Shown here: in pieces, positions 51,409 to 64,000 of the stretch
Numbering within the stretch: position 1 is the first letter of the stretch
How the letters are laid out: every line of letters begins with the position of its first letter
From: Todiramphus chloris collaris
Taxonomy: Eukaryota > Chordata > Aves > Coraciiformes > Alcedinidae
NCBI GenBank assembly: GCA_025345505.1
Contig: JANVCC010000040.1
Location: 13,918,023-13,982,022, forward strand
Direction of reading: 5' to 3'
DNA length: 64,000 nt
Position numbers and translations under genes: made by a program
Notes under the pieces: generated by a model
What the model was told of the DNA's origin: nothing
What the model saw: only the letters and a program-made list of their open reading frames with translations
The model's database searches: none

Positions 51409-54400
51409 ACTTGAAGATGGGAGAATCTTAATTGGCTTTACAATACTAAAGTTTTAAATGAGGGTGGAAGAATACAAGAGCTGCAAAATCCTCACAAAGA
51501 TATGTTATATAAAGCCTTTCTGTTTCACCTCTTCTTAAAGGAATTAAAATACACCTTACCTTTGAACCCAAAATGTTAGGCTGAACGTCAGTCTTAGTAT
51601 CTTGGGTTGGGTCTCATCAATGCTATTATAGTTTCTATCCTGGCAGCTGTGGAAGTGTAAGCAGGTGGGTGAAGGTGGCATGAATCTATCTTCTGGTGCC
51701 CAGAAGGAATCCAGTGCTCTGTGTGTGTTCTGGGTAATATGTGTGGGGCAGAACACTTACAAACTACTGCTCTGGGTTTGGCCATTCCTATTGCACGTGG
51801 GGGTTTCTGACAATGCATGCTAGTTTCCCACACACATTAATACTACACTGGTGTCACACCAGTACCACACCCTTACTAGAACGAATACAACATAGTAGAG
51901 TTGCGTTTCCTCTGGATGTTGCAGTTGTGATCTTAGATACTTTTTTGTCATTGGGAACTACCATCTCAAGCAGATCAGGAATTAAAGGTAATGGGAATAG
52001 GGATACAGGGTGCAGTAATCCACAAGTAGTCGTACTACTGTGTGTCTTATTAGCATAGTAATTATATTAATAACAAAACATCACAGTGAAGTGCTATTGC
52101 AGTCACAGGAGAAAGATGAAGAAATCCATGGTCAAGCAAGGGATACAAAAGCATGGATAAGAGAGACTGATAATATTTTTACAGGTATTGACCAGAAAAA
52201 TGTCTGCCTACGGAAGAATATCACCATCTTGGTGCTGTTCATATAGCTAGAGAAAATCAGTTATATAAGCAAGCAAAGTAAATGCTGCTTGCTTCTGCCT
52301 GTCAAAAGGAAAACAAAGGGCGTAAGTGTAATGGGGAAGTTAAAATGAACTGAAGAAAACAAAGATACTGTGAATAGAAGGAATCAAGTGCTAGTCAGCT
52401 TAAATCTATCTTGTACAGCTACAAGGAAGAGCACTGAAAAGAATCACTCCTGAACTGGACAAGAAAGTAAGAAAAAGACTCAAGAAAATAGGGTTTGTGG
52501 CAAAGGGTCTAGAGGATCAAAAATGTAAAAGCTGAGTTGTTTGGACAGAGGACAAGGCTTTTGTTGTTTTGTGGTACACATCTGTATGCCTTTTGCTGAG
52601 TTCTGTGTATTTTTACTCACAGCACCAAAAAAAATGAAATTGCATTTTACCTTTCAAGCTGTGACGCACTTCACTGAAGGGTCAGTGCCCAGACAGTCTG
52701 AATGTGCCCAGCAGACAGAGAATGCCAAAAGGGAATAGAAATTTACATCGTGTCTGTGTCGTGACAAGGGAAAATGTGCGGATATCAGCTTCTCAGGGGG
52801 ATGCTAATAGGGATTCTTTCATTCTGCACCAAAAGGACATTATTTAAAATTCGTACTAGGATATGATTTGTGACTGACAGAATCTTTAGTCCTAAACATG
52901 TCTACTCTTTGGCTGGAGGATGCTGTATCCCATTGCTGCATGGGTTTAAAAAAGGCTGAAAAAGGAAAAGGTGGAGAAGAGCAAGGGTCTGCAAGGTGCA
53001 AACTGAAGGAAGGGAGCCTCTAATAACTTCTTAATTCCTCCTCTGTTCACCCACATGAGGCATGCCACGCAACACTGAGTTTGTGTGCAGACTCAGGTGC
53101 CAGGCAAGGCATGCAGGTATTTTTGCTTTAATCTGCCATTTAAGCCCCTTAAAGAAGTCAGATAAATTGGATTCACAAAAATCGACAGTGTTTGACAGTG
53201 AGGGTATCAGAGCAGTCCTCGGTGAAAAACACAAGAACCGGGTGCTTAAAGAGCGGCCGACTGTTAAGCTGCTCTTTCACAAAACTGTGACCCTGGCAGC
53301 ACAGCAGGCACCAACCTCTTCACATTGCTCCTCCTGCATTGCCCGGTTCCTGTAAGGACCATCAGGACATCAGTGTTAAAGATGGGCCTGCTCCACATAC
53401 CTCTGGGTCAGATCGGTCTGAAACACTTCAAAGGGAAGGAAAAAAAAAGCCCTGCAATAAGCTTCCACAGAAAGCTGTTTTCCTGCAGATTCTGCTGCAC
53501 GGGGGATTCTTTTACTTCTGAGGAAGGGGCCACAGGGCTAGGAAGAGGCTGTCTAGAGGGGCTGCTGCTCCTTTTACCCCTTTCTCTTTTTGAGTTTTCA
53601 TTGAACTTACACTGAAGTGGACTTCACAGGTTTTTAGATTTGCCCAAATTGTTCTCTTCTGTACACAGAGGGGAATACAGGCTATTTCTAGATGATATTA
53701 ATGCATCTTGCTATGTACTTCAATAATCGTGTCTGCTAGAGGAAAAAATTGTGCCTTCATTTGTACTGTGACTGTGATCCATTGCTGTCTGCGTCCAGGA
53801 GTCTTACTGCAATCATTAGTTCACATAGACCATTTGCAAGTTGGAAATGGTGATACTTTCTTTGGTGATCCTTTCTTTGCTTTATCTTTGTGTGTATTTA
53901 GCCAGGAAGTGTGTGTCAGCTGTGGATACAGCTTTTACAAATGGATGGCTCTGTCTTACTGTGCCCTATGGTGCATGGCTATCTTAGTTACAGATGCTTT
54001 GTTGTTTGTGGGTCCTACCCTCCATCGTTGGTGCTTTCTGAAAGCACAGAGAATTCACCTTTACTTACATCTCTTCCTCTCTTTCTGGCTGTAGAGTAGA
54101 CTGGTTGTAATCTTTATATAAAATGCCTTGACATTGGAATATCAGTATTTTAGGTATGTCACAAAATCAAAGCAAGCTTTCCATTCATCTCTTCCCCCAC
54201 CCCCCACTTTCCACTTCCACCTTTTTTTGATACAATTTTTGTGATCAGAGTTCTGTTATGCAAAATCTGAAGTCATCATCTGAGAACATTGTTACATTAG
54301 ATGGAGATCTTGTCCTTTCTAAGTGATTTTTCACTTCGCCATAGTTGCATATGTTGTGCTTCATCACACGAAAATTTCTTCTTCTTATCAGTAAGCCTGA

Positions 54401-57400
54401 ATCACTGTTGCATATGGCCAGAAGTGACACAGTAGATTGCTCTGAGGGACAGATTCTTCATTCAAGTTTACCCACTGAAGGTCAAAAGCAGGCGCTGTGT
54501 GTGAACTGCCACTGGGCTTGTTTATTTGTTTTGGTTGTCCGTGCAGAGATGATGTATTTGGACTAAGGGGTCTTGTGTGAAAACAATACTTGTCCTGCTG
54601 CCTCGCTTCACCTCATCTTATGTAACATTTTCCCAAATGCACTACGTCTACTTGCATTTCCTTGTTATGTTATTTAGTTTATTATTTCTTAGCAGTCAGG
54701 GAAATTTTATGTGTTTCTCTGTGTTGTTTTTTAGCTTTTCATGATGCTGTATAATTTCAATAGGCAAAAAGTATATGAATTTTGGGGTGAATAACTTACC
54801 ACTTATTTCAGGTACAGTTTAAATGCTGTGAAATAATTTTGTAATACTCTTAAAATTGTATATTTCATTTACTATGAAAATATAAGTAATAAATATTTAA
54901 AGCTCTGGTTTTATTATTTCAATATTTTTATGATTTTAAAAATTATTTTTATTATTTCATGTTTCTGAAGTCATTCTAAACCTGATTGGTTATCCTTTCA
55001 TTATAAGAACATTCTGTGTACAATAAAATACCTGTAAAGGATCAATAGCTATTCAAAATGACTCTGCTTGGAATAAGCAACAGAAAGGTCACATTTGAGA
55101 TAATAAATATTCATGTAATTAGGTTATATGCAGCCACACAGAACACAATAGCACCAATCACCATCAGTGAGTGGAGTGTTTTCATCCAGTTCAGTGAGGA
55201 ATGAGAGAGGAAGAATGTTGCCATGTGGGATGTGTTCTTTGAATACCCCTTGGTAGTTGTTGAGAGTGGCTGTTCATACTGTTGGGATCATTTAAATCTG
55301 TTTGCAAACCCCTTGCTTTCCTCTTTTCTTCTATAGAGTGCAGTACTCCTTGGCAAAGCATGGGTTGAGTTGCTCCCTTTGAGCAGCTTTTTGTATCCTT
55401 TTGCTGTTAGAAAGGTATCTGTACAAGGTGCAGTATAATAGAGCACTGATCTGCCTTTACAGCTTGCATTGTAGAAAGAAGTCAGACAAGTGAGTCACAA
55501 TCTTTCCCTGTGCACCCAGTGAGCTACCTGTATTTCTCCCCTTTCTGCCATTTTGCTTTGTAAAAGTTAAGGCATGAGTGCCAGTATCTTGCCCAAGTTC
55601 CATTTAAAATTACTACTCTCTGCTTCTTTAATTCCTTCTGAAGCAGGAGTCAGCACTCATCTTCATCCCTAGTCCTGAAGCCTTGTGTCACGTGTAACAA
55701 TGCACAGCAACATCTGTCTGAAAGAGCTCTGCTTTGTAGCAGCGATGGTTTCGCATGGGTTACCGAACACAGCATTGTTATTCACGGCATGCATTCATTT
55801 CTCTTACCCTGCATTACAGTAGTTGGAGCTGCAAGCCCAGCTCTGCAGGCAGGGTACCATGCAGGGAGAGGGACAGTCCCGTGGGGCTCTCCATAACGGA
55901 AAAAAAAGCCTGGTGTTCAGCGCTTGGAGTGACGGGAAGTTTGGCCTAAACCAGCTAATTTGCTTATCAGCTTGCAATGCAAAATTGCAAGTATTTTGTA
56001 GAAGAAAAAATCCTGAGCAAGGGGATTTGGCAGACGTGTTCAAACATGCCTAAAAATACAGCGGATCTTAAATACTTTGTGTAAATATACAGCTGTTCCT
56101 TCTGGGGATGGGAAGATGAGTGTTCTATCCAGGGCAGCCTGCTGCAGGGAAACATGACTGCAGGAGTTACTGCTTCTCTTAGGGCTGTGTTAAACTCCAC
56201 ACTAACGTGTTTGGGCTTGGAATCCAACCGCTGAAAAGGTGGCTGATTTTAAGAGCTGTTGGTCATCTGCTGGGCTTTTTTGAAGCTGTGTTCTCTGTGC
56301 TAGTTTACAAAGGGGTCAGCTGTATCTAGCCTGTCTCACATTTCTGCCAAGCTGCCCAAAGGCTTAAAATTCACAGAGATGGATGAAAGAAGTCCATAAG
56401 TAAACAAGAATTTGAGTTGTTAAGAAAGTGGTGTTGGACACAATAAGATGATCTCAGATAGAAAGAAGAGTTTATTTGTCCATGAGTAATGAAAACTTTC
56501 AGCACTATTTCAGAGTATGTGATTAGATATTTGTGGATATATCTTTGTGGACGTTTCAAAGAAAGTAAATAATTATGATCTCCCTTTTTTAATGCACTGT
56601 CTGTTTTGAAAGGAAACATCAGGAATGTAAACTGATTTACAACAATGAAAAGATATTTTAGATCTGCTGCGGGAAGAGGAGAAAATAATTTGTTTCCCAT
56701 ATCTTCAAGGGAGAAGACTTTTAAAAACATCTTGCTACATTCATATGCTTGATTTGTCCTTTCTAGTCATTAGCAACTCCACTGACTGCTGTTAGCAGCT
56801 GCTATTGCCATTCTCTACTTAGTCTGAAACCTTTCTCTGTACTAGAAAAATAAGATATGTCCCGTCTCTTCAAAAAACACTTATCTCTGAATTGTTTCTC
56901 AGTCAGATAGGGACCATTCAAACCAAATTCATGCGGCCAGTAATTGTATTTTATAACGAAGGGAAGGAGAATCTCTGTAAGAGGAATGGAGAGATCTCAG
57001 TAATTCATTGAACGCAGGACTAGAACTTCATTTGCCTGCTTCCTTAGACAGATATCTCTGACACGCTTGCATTTGCTTGCCCGTTTGTATCTGGGAACGT
57101 GTAGGCAGCCTTCCAGAGTGTCAGGTCTAGTCACTGCAGAACTCAGAAAAGAGTCAACAGAATTATTGTTAATGACAGTTTGCACATTATTGATGTTATC
57201 TCCTACTCCCAGCAGCTGAATCAAAATCTCATTCCTTTCTTCTTCCTCTGTTGTAGATTAACTTAGTTGATTACTCACTTGTGGTTATATCACTTTCTTG
57301 AAGGCTTGACCACTGAACATATATGTCCCAAGTGTTTTTTGAGTGAAAGCTCTTGCTAGGAGAAACTCTGGAGACAAGTAGAGGCAAAACCACCTTGATT

Positions 57401-60400
57401 TTCCTGGGCTGTGTTTAAGGCCTGTATAGAGAGAGGAGGATGACTGTTTCCCATGATCTGGGGAGGAATGTTCAGCTCAAACACAGGACACTGGCTAATA
57501 GCAGGAATAATGAAAGAATATTCTCTGGTAGATGTTCAGTTACTCAGTCTGTATGAATGGCTATTTAAGTAGATCCGTGTTTTGTTGAGTACTGTTACAG
57601 CCTCTCTTTTCTGATAATGGGGCTGTGCTAAAGGGAGGTAGCTGCAGTGAAGTACTGGGGGAGAAGGAAAGGTGGTAGGGTACACACTCTTCATTGTGTT
57701 GGTAATTTTTACTCTGTAGTAATTACAACTGCTTTAGTCCAGAAATTAAAAAGAAGAAAAATCCACCAAACCTTTCAACTTACTGTCATAGCTTCCTGGG
57801 GCACATGAGAAAGAAGGCTCCTGCTGTTTCACACGAAGGTTCTAAAACCAGTTCTGAGTTGTTAGGAAGTCAAAATGTAATGCTTGTAGTGCAGAAGAGG
57901 TAAACAATATTGGGGCAGATATTAATATCCTGTGACTGGAATGCTAAGTGGAATATGGTTTTGGCATGTTTAGATATGGTAGACATTTAAGGAACAAGTA
58001 CTGCCAAGGTCTAATTATTGCAAAATAATTGCTGCTGTTGAAGCTCAGGAAGTGTGAAGTGTGTTCAGGAATTGCAATTCCCTGGAGATGTGATTAGCTT
58101 GTGATCACTGCCCTTATAGTTAAGAAACGAAGACAGGATTGATGGGGAAACACTGACTGCTTCTGAGCTGCAGAGTGTCCCAGGCTGGGTAGAAAGCTGA
58201 CCAGCCAGTCAAGAATGGAGTCTTGATACATAGCAAATTATAGAGAAATCATAGCTATTTACCTGGCAAGTGGAATACTCTGCAGTGCCCTATGCAGAAA
58301 TGTCCCTCAGTGCCTGTGTTCACTCCTTGGCTTATAAAACACAGGAGCTTAAGACTTCTTCTGCCAGCCTGTGCTTGTGTGCGTATGAAGTTGATATTCA
58401 CCCGTCTCCCGTGTAGAATTCTCTTGTGTACGTGCTTGTTATCCCCGTGTACTGTTGGCAAGCTTGCGAGCACTCACCCTGTGTTGGTTTTTTCTGTGTT
58501 TTTGTTTTGGTTTAAAAGTTGCAGTCTTTTAGCAGAGAGTAAACAAATATTTAGGACGAAGAGGGTAGAGAAGTATGCCATTTAACCTGTGAAACTTGCT
58601 TGTGCTCTTTGGTTATGGGAACAGGGAGTTTCTGAGCTGAAGGCCTCCCCACACGGGGCCGTTCTGGGGCACTGGTAGCACGTTTGGAAGAATTACCATG
58701 AAGCCTTTGCACATTGGTGAGAAGTTATCCTAGCAGTTACTAAGCATGTGCAGACTCTTACCACAAATCCTTGACCTAGAAGGAGGAGACATTTGTAGTG
58801 AAGTAGATAACTATTATTCCTTCTAAGAGGAGAAAAAAGAGAAGCAATAGAGTTAGGGGATTTCAGAGACATGGAGTGGAATACCAGTTTGGGTCATTGC
58901 ACTGGGAGCTCCCTGAAGTTTTTCTCCCTGGTGCTGTCCTGGTAATTAGGTGTGATTTAATGTGAACTTGGACAGCTTGAGGAAAGCACTGCTCCCTTGG
59001 AAGCTAGACTCTCTGGTGGCTGAGTTGCAAGACAAGATGTGGGAGCAGCAGAATGGGTCCATGGTAGTTAGACAAAAATAACGCAGAATGTGGTAGGAAA
59101 GGATCACCTCCCTCATCTATATTAGTCCTCATCTTTTCAAGATGTTTTCTATTGGCTAAGCAAGGCAATCTATCAGCCTTGAAAACATATTAGGTAGAAA
59201 AAGCCTTTAGGGCTTTTTTTTGCTTGCTGCATAGTACTAATGCATTTTAGAGCTGTTAAATGTGTTAATATTTAGTTATATTGGGGCTCCTGGAGTAGCT
59301 TCTACTGCCTAAAATGTGCATAGGTACAAGACAGTAATTAAATACTTGTGCAAATCAAAAGCCTTGGTAAGTAAGGTGACTCAGGATTATATTCTACCAT
59401 AAGCTTTCTGTTCAGGGTGAATACCAGTGCAAAGCACACCAGCAAGCTACGTGCGCTCTCGGTCAAACCTTGTGCTATCATCTGCCAGATGCATGAAGTG
59501 AGAGTAAGTATGCACTTCATAAATTTTGAAAGAGTATAAATTATACAAAGCATGTGTGTGGAAGAGTTTAAAGCTTTGCATATAAACCCATGGTGTGGTA
59601 AACCTCTCCTCACACACATCTGCTGTACCACAGCTCTGCTCTGAATAGTTAGAAGCACAAAGCCTGATAGTGTGGGGCACCTCTGGTGACTTAATGGAAT
59701 ACAAAAAGGGAAGGGGGTTTATGTTAAGACCAAGAGCTGAATTAAAGCTCAACTAGTCTTTTAGCTATGTCTGAAGATAAGAATAAGACTAATCTCTGAA
59801 AATACCAGTTTGCTAACTCAAATTCAACCCTTTTATGAGTCTGCAGAAACAGCATCTTACTCTCTGTATTCAGAAGATAATTCTATAGATAACTTTCTGT
59901 CAATACTCACTACAATCTAGTCATTGCCTGGTCTAAAAAGGCCACTTTGAACTGCCTGAACTCAGTAGAAGTCATATTAAACAAAATACCAATTGTAATC
60001 TGAACACGCTGGGGAAAAATCAAGTATCAATGTTTTTTTCCTTGTTTGATTGGGTGATAGAGGTCTGAACCCAGCAGCTGCTGGAATGTTTGACTTGTTT
60101 TGACAGCGTTATTTTTTGCATGAAAGAGGTTGCTGTCTCTTCTAGAGACTGGTTTTCCTGTGAACCCGTGTTTGTGATGCAGCAGATGCATGTCAGATAT
60201 TAAGATTCCTCTCTTATTTGTGCCTCTGGAAGAAACACGTTAGGAAACAAGGACTGGAAAAAGCTTTGTGGGTCAGTAAGCCACATGGCTGTCGCTGTTT
60301 CAGAAACTTCAGGTCAAACTTTGCAATAGTTAGGATTTTTGTCTTGACTGCTTTACTTGGAAAGCTATTCTGGGATGTCATTGTCCTGATGACTAGAAAC

Positions 60401-62803
60401 CTCCTTCTGAAGTCCAGTCTCAGAGAATTCTTTCCACATTTCTTGTACTTTAACATTTAACTTAATTTATTCTTTTAAATACCTGGTGTTTACTCTGAAG
60501 TGTATCTATAGAGAACAATCTCATTCTCTGATGACCTTCTCTGTTTCTTCTCATACAATAGTCTCTTCATTCCTCTGACATTAACTTTTTTCCAGTCTGC
60601 CTTCACTTTTATAAACACGAATAACCAGAGCTCTACTGAGCATTCCAGATACTTTGACAAAGATTAATGTTTTCCAGTCTCTGCTGGGGATGCCTGGCTT
60701 GATTCTCTCTAGCTTCTCATTTACTTTCTTTGCACTTGTATCACACTGGTGGCTCATCCTGTGACTGGTGAGTAATATGCCCGGGTTTCTTTTCTGTGAC
60801 ATCTGCAATTGATGAGCTCATAGCTTCTAGCAAAATTTCCTGTTATTAGCCCTCTAGTGAGCTGAAAGGTATTGAAGGCTGGATGTGTAAGAGTCGGCTT
60901 TGTCATGTTAGCAACCTAGATAACATTCACAATTTTGCTTATAGCAACCGTGTGGAACTTCTCAGTTCTGTATTTGCAAATCTGAGGGAAAGAAAGTGAT
61001 GATAGTTGTCTGCTTTCTTAGCTGGGTTTGAAGTTAGTGAGTTGCTTTGTAAAGGAGTAGCCCAGAAACTCAGGACCTCTGGAGCTGCAGAAAGGTTAAA
61101 GGGAATTACTGAGAGAAGGTGTCAGACTCCCAAATGTGTGATCATTTGTATGAGGTGCGTGACTCTTTAGAAACCTGCAGGTGCTAGAAAGGAAGAACCG
61201 TGAGGCCTCCCACAGAGGTGGCCACGTTGGCTACCTTTTTCAGCCAAGTTTCTGAGCATCTTCTAAGCTTCAAGGAAATTTTAGAGTTTTAATTACCACA
61301 GTTTATGAAGGTTTGTGTTTCATTTTGTGTCTCTCTTCCAATGAAATACATGAAGATAAATAGAGATATCATCCTCTGGGTTGTTTGTTACAGTACCCTG
61401 TGAACTCTAAGTAGAATGGAAGAAAAGTTAAACTGATGAATATTACTGAGTTTGGCCTATGCTCCTCATGAATACTGGGAGACAGCCACTGGAGTAGAAA
61501 AAAGAGAGGCAGCTACTGGGCAGGAGAAATGATAAAGGTGCTGAAAAAGTGAGATTATGGAAAATGCCTTTCTATATTTCAGTTAGATTTTCAGGGACGT
61601 ATCAGCAGGCACTCAATGTATCAACCTGTCACCGAGGGCTGGGGCATCAGTGCAAATTCAGCCATGTTTCTACAGACCCCACCTGAGGTCTTTGTGAACT
61701 TCTTATTAGCTGAGAATTCCCTGCGCTGTGCTGCACTAATGACTGCATCTGCCCTGCAACTTAGTGACACAAGGGACAACAGTGATTCAACGCTGGTCAT
61801 TTAACTTCTTATTGGAAGCTACCTTAATTACCCACAACTTTATATCCTGCTGCTTAGCAGGCATTTGTGCGGCGCTGTATATTTAAAAAAGCTTCCAAGT
61901 TAAGCAACCAAGTGCACAGCCTGGGCTAGGGGAGGAAATGATAGACAACCAGAGTAGGATTCAAGTTGGTTTGTGTATTGTTTCTTTGGGTTTTTTAATG
62001 AAAATATTCAAAGTCGGAACTTTTTAGTTTTTTAAAGAGTACCAGTGTATCTGAAGACTATATGGAATATGAAGAAGGAAGATGAAGGGCAGATAATTTC
62101 AGACCTCTACTCTTGCTCTAGATTATTTAATATAATATGTAAATATATTTTGTTGTATATATATAAAATTCTTTTTATTTATTACTTTTTTTTCTGTATT
62201 TATTATCATAATATTCTAAGTGATATTCCATGATATAAACCCCCTTGCTGGATTCTCCAGCAGCTTCCAGCAGGAATATAGTTAGTGTCAATTCCTCTTC
62301 CTCACATCACAAAGCAGATGTTGTTATCAGGTGGTTTCACTCGCCCAGTTGGAATCTAATTCAAACTTCTGACACAGAGCTGGAAGGAGTTCCTGAAATC
62401 CTTCATTACAAGTTTCCTTAAAGCAGCTGTTTGTTTCAAAAACAAGTACCTTTAGAAATGTAATAGGGATTTTAATTTTAACTATGATGCTTTAGAAACT
62501 ATTGAGACACTATTAATAACAGGCAAACTTGCAGTTTGCTTCCTTTCAATGAAATTAAATGTGAATTGTGTCAAATAAAATTTTAAAAGGTAGTGAAATG
62601 AATCAATCCCTGCATTTTAGTAGTCATTAGGGAAGATATTTTTTTGTGTCTTTTTAAGAGAATAGTATGAAATCTTATGTGCTATTTAAGGTACTACAGA
62701 CAGCAGCATAAACATCTGGACTGGTGAGAGTTATAATGAGTGATTTTTGGGTGGATGCAAATGTACTTATTAAGTGCTGTTAGCTGATTCAGCTCAGTGA
62801 GGT
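51409..62803. other. Gene-free stretch with weak transcript-like and CNE-like hints
   Basis: No gene is recognised over 11.4 kb. The region 54640-55045 is very AT-rich and contains AATAAA at 54888-54893 and 55022-55027, giving a texture like the end of a 3' UTR on the + strand; no coding sequence leads into it. The 128-codon frame at 53708-54094 is Cys/Leu/Phe-rich with no recognisable domain. Segments at 61790-61930 and 62270-62480 look like conserved non-coding elements. An AT microsatellite-like run lies near 62146-62210. Confidence 0.45.
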
Positions 62804-62950
62804 ATCATAGAATGGCTTAAGTTGGAAGGGACTTTAATGATCATCCAGTTCCAACCCCCCAGCCCTGGGCACGAACACCTCCCACTACAGCAGGTTGCTC
62901 AGAGCTTCATCCATCCTGGTCTTAAACACTTCCAGGGATGAGGCGTGAAG
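62804..62950 (-). mobile_element. CR1 LINE 3'-end fragment
   Basis: The segment begins with the reversed CR1 tail ATCATAGAATGG, then GTTGGAAGGGACTTTAATGA, CCAGTTCCAACCCCCC, CAGGTTGCTCAGAGC and CCTGGTCTTAAACACTTCCA, and then diverges after GGGATGAGGC. It is a 5'-truncated copy of about 147 bases in reverse orientation. It matches the consensus more closely than the fragment at 2350, so it may be a younger copy. It carries no coding sequence. Confidence 0.9.
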
Positions 62951-64000
62951 GTGGGATCCAGTTATTTCTGGAGTATAGTAATCGTCATCTCATCAGAAGG
63001 AAGTGTTTTTCTGTGGTATCCCTTGAGGCTTAGAAATATCTTGAGCTTCAGGTTACAGTTTTTGTCTGACTTTAAACAAAGGTTCTTAAGCTTGTCCTAA
63101 ATCAAGCAGAGTAGATCTCCCTTTCTTCTATTCCGAATTAGTGACCTGGTACGCAGGTTATTCAGGCAACTGACATTGCTTTGAACTAGAAAGCATAAAG
63201 CACAAAAACTTTGCTAAAGCCAGCACAACTCTCTGATTTCTTTTTTTAAGTGAAATGAACTTATTCTTGTCCTGATGCAGTCTTCAGTGTTTAGACCTAC
63301 CCACACCCTGTCAAACTTCTGAGAGACTTGGTACCTTGTATCTGGCACGAGGTGAATTGCAATTTTTAGTTACATTCTGGAAACATTTTCCCTTGCTTCT
63401 CAAGCATCCCTCAAGTAAATGAAATTGCTGTCAGAAGTTTAAAGTTTGAGTATTATAATCTTTGCATCGAGTCGTTTACTTTGCTCAAGGTTTTCGCAAT
63501 TAAATGCTGTTGCAACAAAATGCATGAACAAAACATTTCTCCAGCTCTTTTGTTAGCCTTCAGCATTTTACAGTTAAAACAGTAACTCAGCTGAGCCACG
63601 GAACTCTTTCTATATGATATGGTTATTGTGCAATTGAACAACAGGGATGGCGGTGTGGGCTTGGGAACACTCAAACAACAGACCCTTTGCTGAGTTCAGA
63701 ACAACGCCCTGGAGAAGTTCTTGGCAATATTAGTGGGTTTTTCCCTTCTCTGTGTGAAAGATGGTGGAATATCTAACACAAGTAGTCAGGGAAGTCCATT
63801 TTTTTCAGTGTTGTAGCACAGATGCTAGTTTTGGACAACCTCCAATGCATCACTCTGTGGAGTCACAGAAGTAATTCTTGAAAGTGACAATTACAGCGGT
63901 AAGCCACAGTATATCAATTAATGCTTGAAGAGTTGCTCAAGACAATCCTTCATATAAAATGTCCTTTTGGTTATTAACTGAAAGGATAATTTTTCTGTGT
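62951..64000. other. Gene-free stretch, window end
   Basis: Unique AT-rich sequence. No gene, RNA or repeat is recognised. The longest frame (73 codons, - strand, 63453-63674) has no recognisable domain. Confidence 0.55.

Noticed and set aside
51844-51872. Short inverted repeat ACTGGTGT/ACACCAGT
   Set aside because: An 8-base stem with a one-base centre is common by chance and has no associated element.
53708-54094. 128-codon + strand frame with hydrophobic, Cys-rich translation
   Set aside because: The hydrophobicity follows from T-rich DNA. There is no domain, no upstream gene structure and no codon-use signal that I can see.
1-64000. CRISPR arrays, operons, Shine-Dalgarno sites, bacterial insertion sequences
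   Set aside because: The window is avian nuclear DNA. The two tandem arrays lack unique spacers and are ordinary mini/microsatellites.

Overview
This window is vertebrate nuclear DNA, almost certainly from a bird. The evidence is the set of mobile elements. Four loci carry the 3' end of CR1 LINEs, the dominant avian non-LTR retrotransposon, and one copy is a degenerate solo LTR of a bird ERVL-type endogenous retrovirus. The rest is AT-rich and CpG-poor, broken up by homopolymers and short microsatellites. No Alu, L1, B1 or other mammalian SINE/LINE is visible. I cannot name the species or chromosome from sequence alone.

I found no protein-coding gene, rRNA, tRNA or recognisable ncRNA. All open frames are short (137 codons or fewer). 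They lack recognisable domains, and several are explained by CR1, tandem repeats or chance. The window reads as an intergenic gene-poor region or the inside of a very large intron. I cannot decide between these.

Layout: 1-10.0 kb is unannotated sequence with a 25-bp tandem duplication (558-607), a short CR1 3' end (2350-2448), a second small duplication (6667-6716) and a TG/TA microsatellite. At 10.1-11.1 kb a + strand CR1 has been split by a second CR1 inserted on the - strand; the 3' end of the outer copy resumes after the insert. From 11.1 to 23.7 kb there is a long T-rich tract (15732-15808), a small CpG/GC-rich patch near 17.1 kb, and AT-rich segments at 18.2, 20.2 and 22.0 kb that look like conserved non-coding elements (CNEs). 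At 23.7 kb an 18-bp tandem array contains a 10-N gap. From 24 to 37.7 kb there is unique sequence with CNE-like segments at 28.4-29.0, 30.4-30.8 and 32.6-33.0 kb. At 37.7-37.9 kb a 50-bp minisatellite carries the second 10-N gap. From 38 to 47.5 kb I see little beyond simple repeats and one CR1 tail (46399-46446). The solo LTR lies at 47570-48132. From 48 to 62 kb there are weak transcript-like hints: a possible exon at 50645-50749 and an AT-rich, 3'UTR-like end near 55.03 kb. There is also a 36-bp duplication at 51337-51408. The last 2.3 kb has two more CNE-like segments and a CR1 tail on the - strand (62804-62950).

No genes here act together. If the window has a function, it is most plausibly cis-regulatory, through the CNE-like islands. 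That idea rests on base composition and motif texture only, and needs a cross-species alignment. I found no evidence of a novel biological system. The best-supported observations are the nested CR1 insertion, the two assembly gaps placed exactly inside tandem arrays, and the decayed solo LTR.
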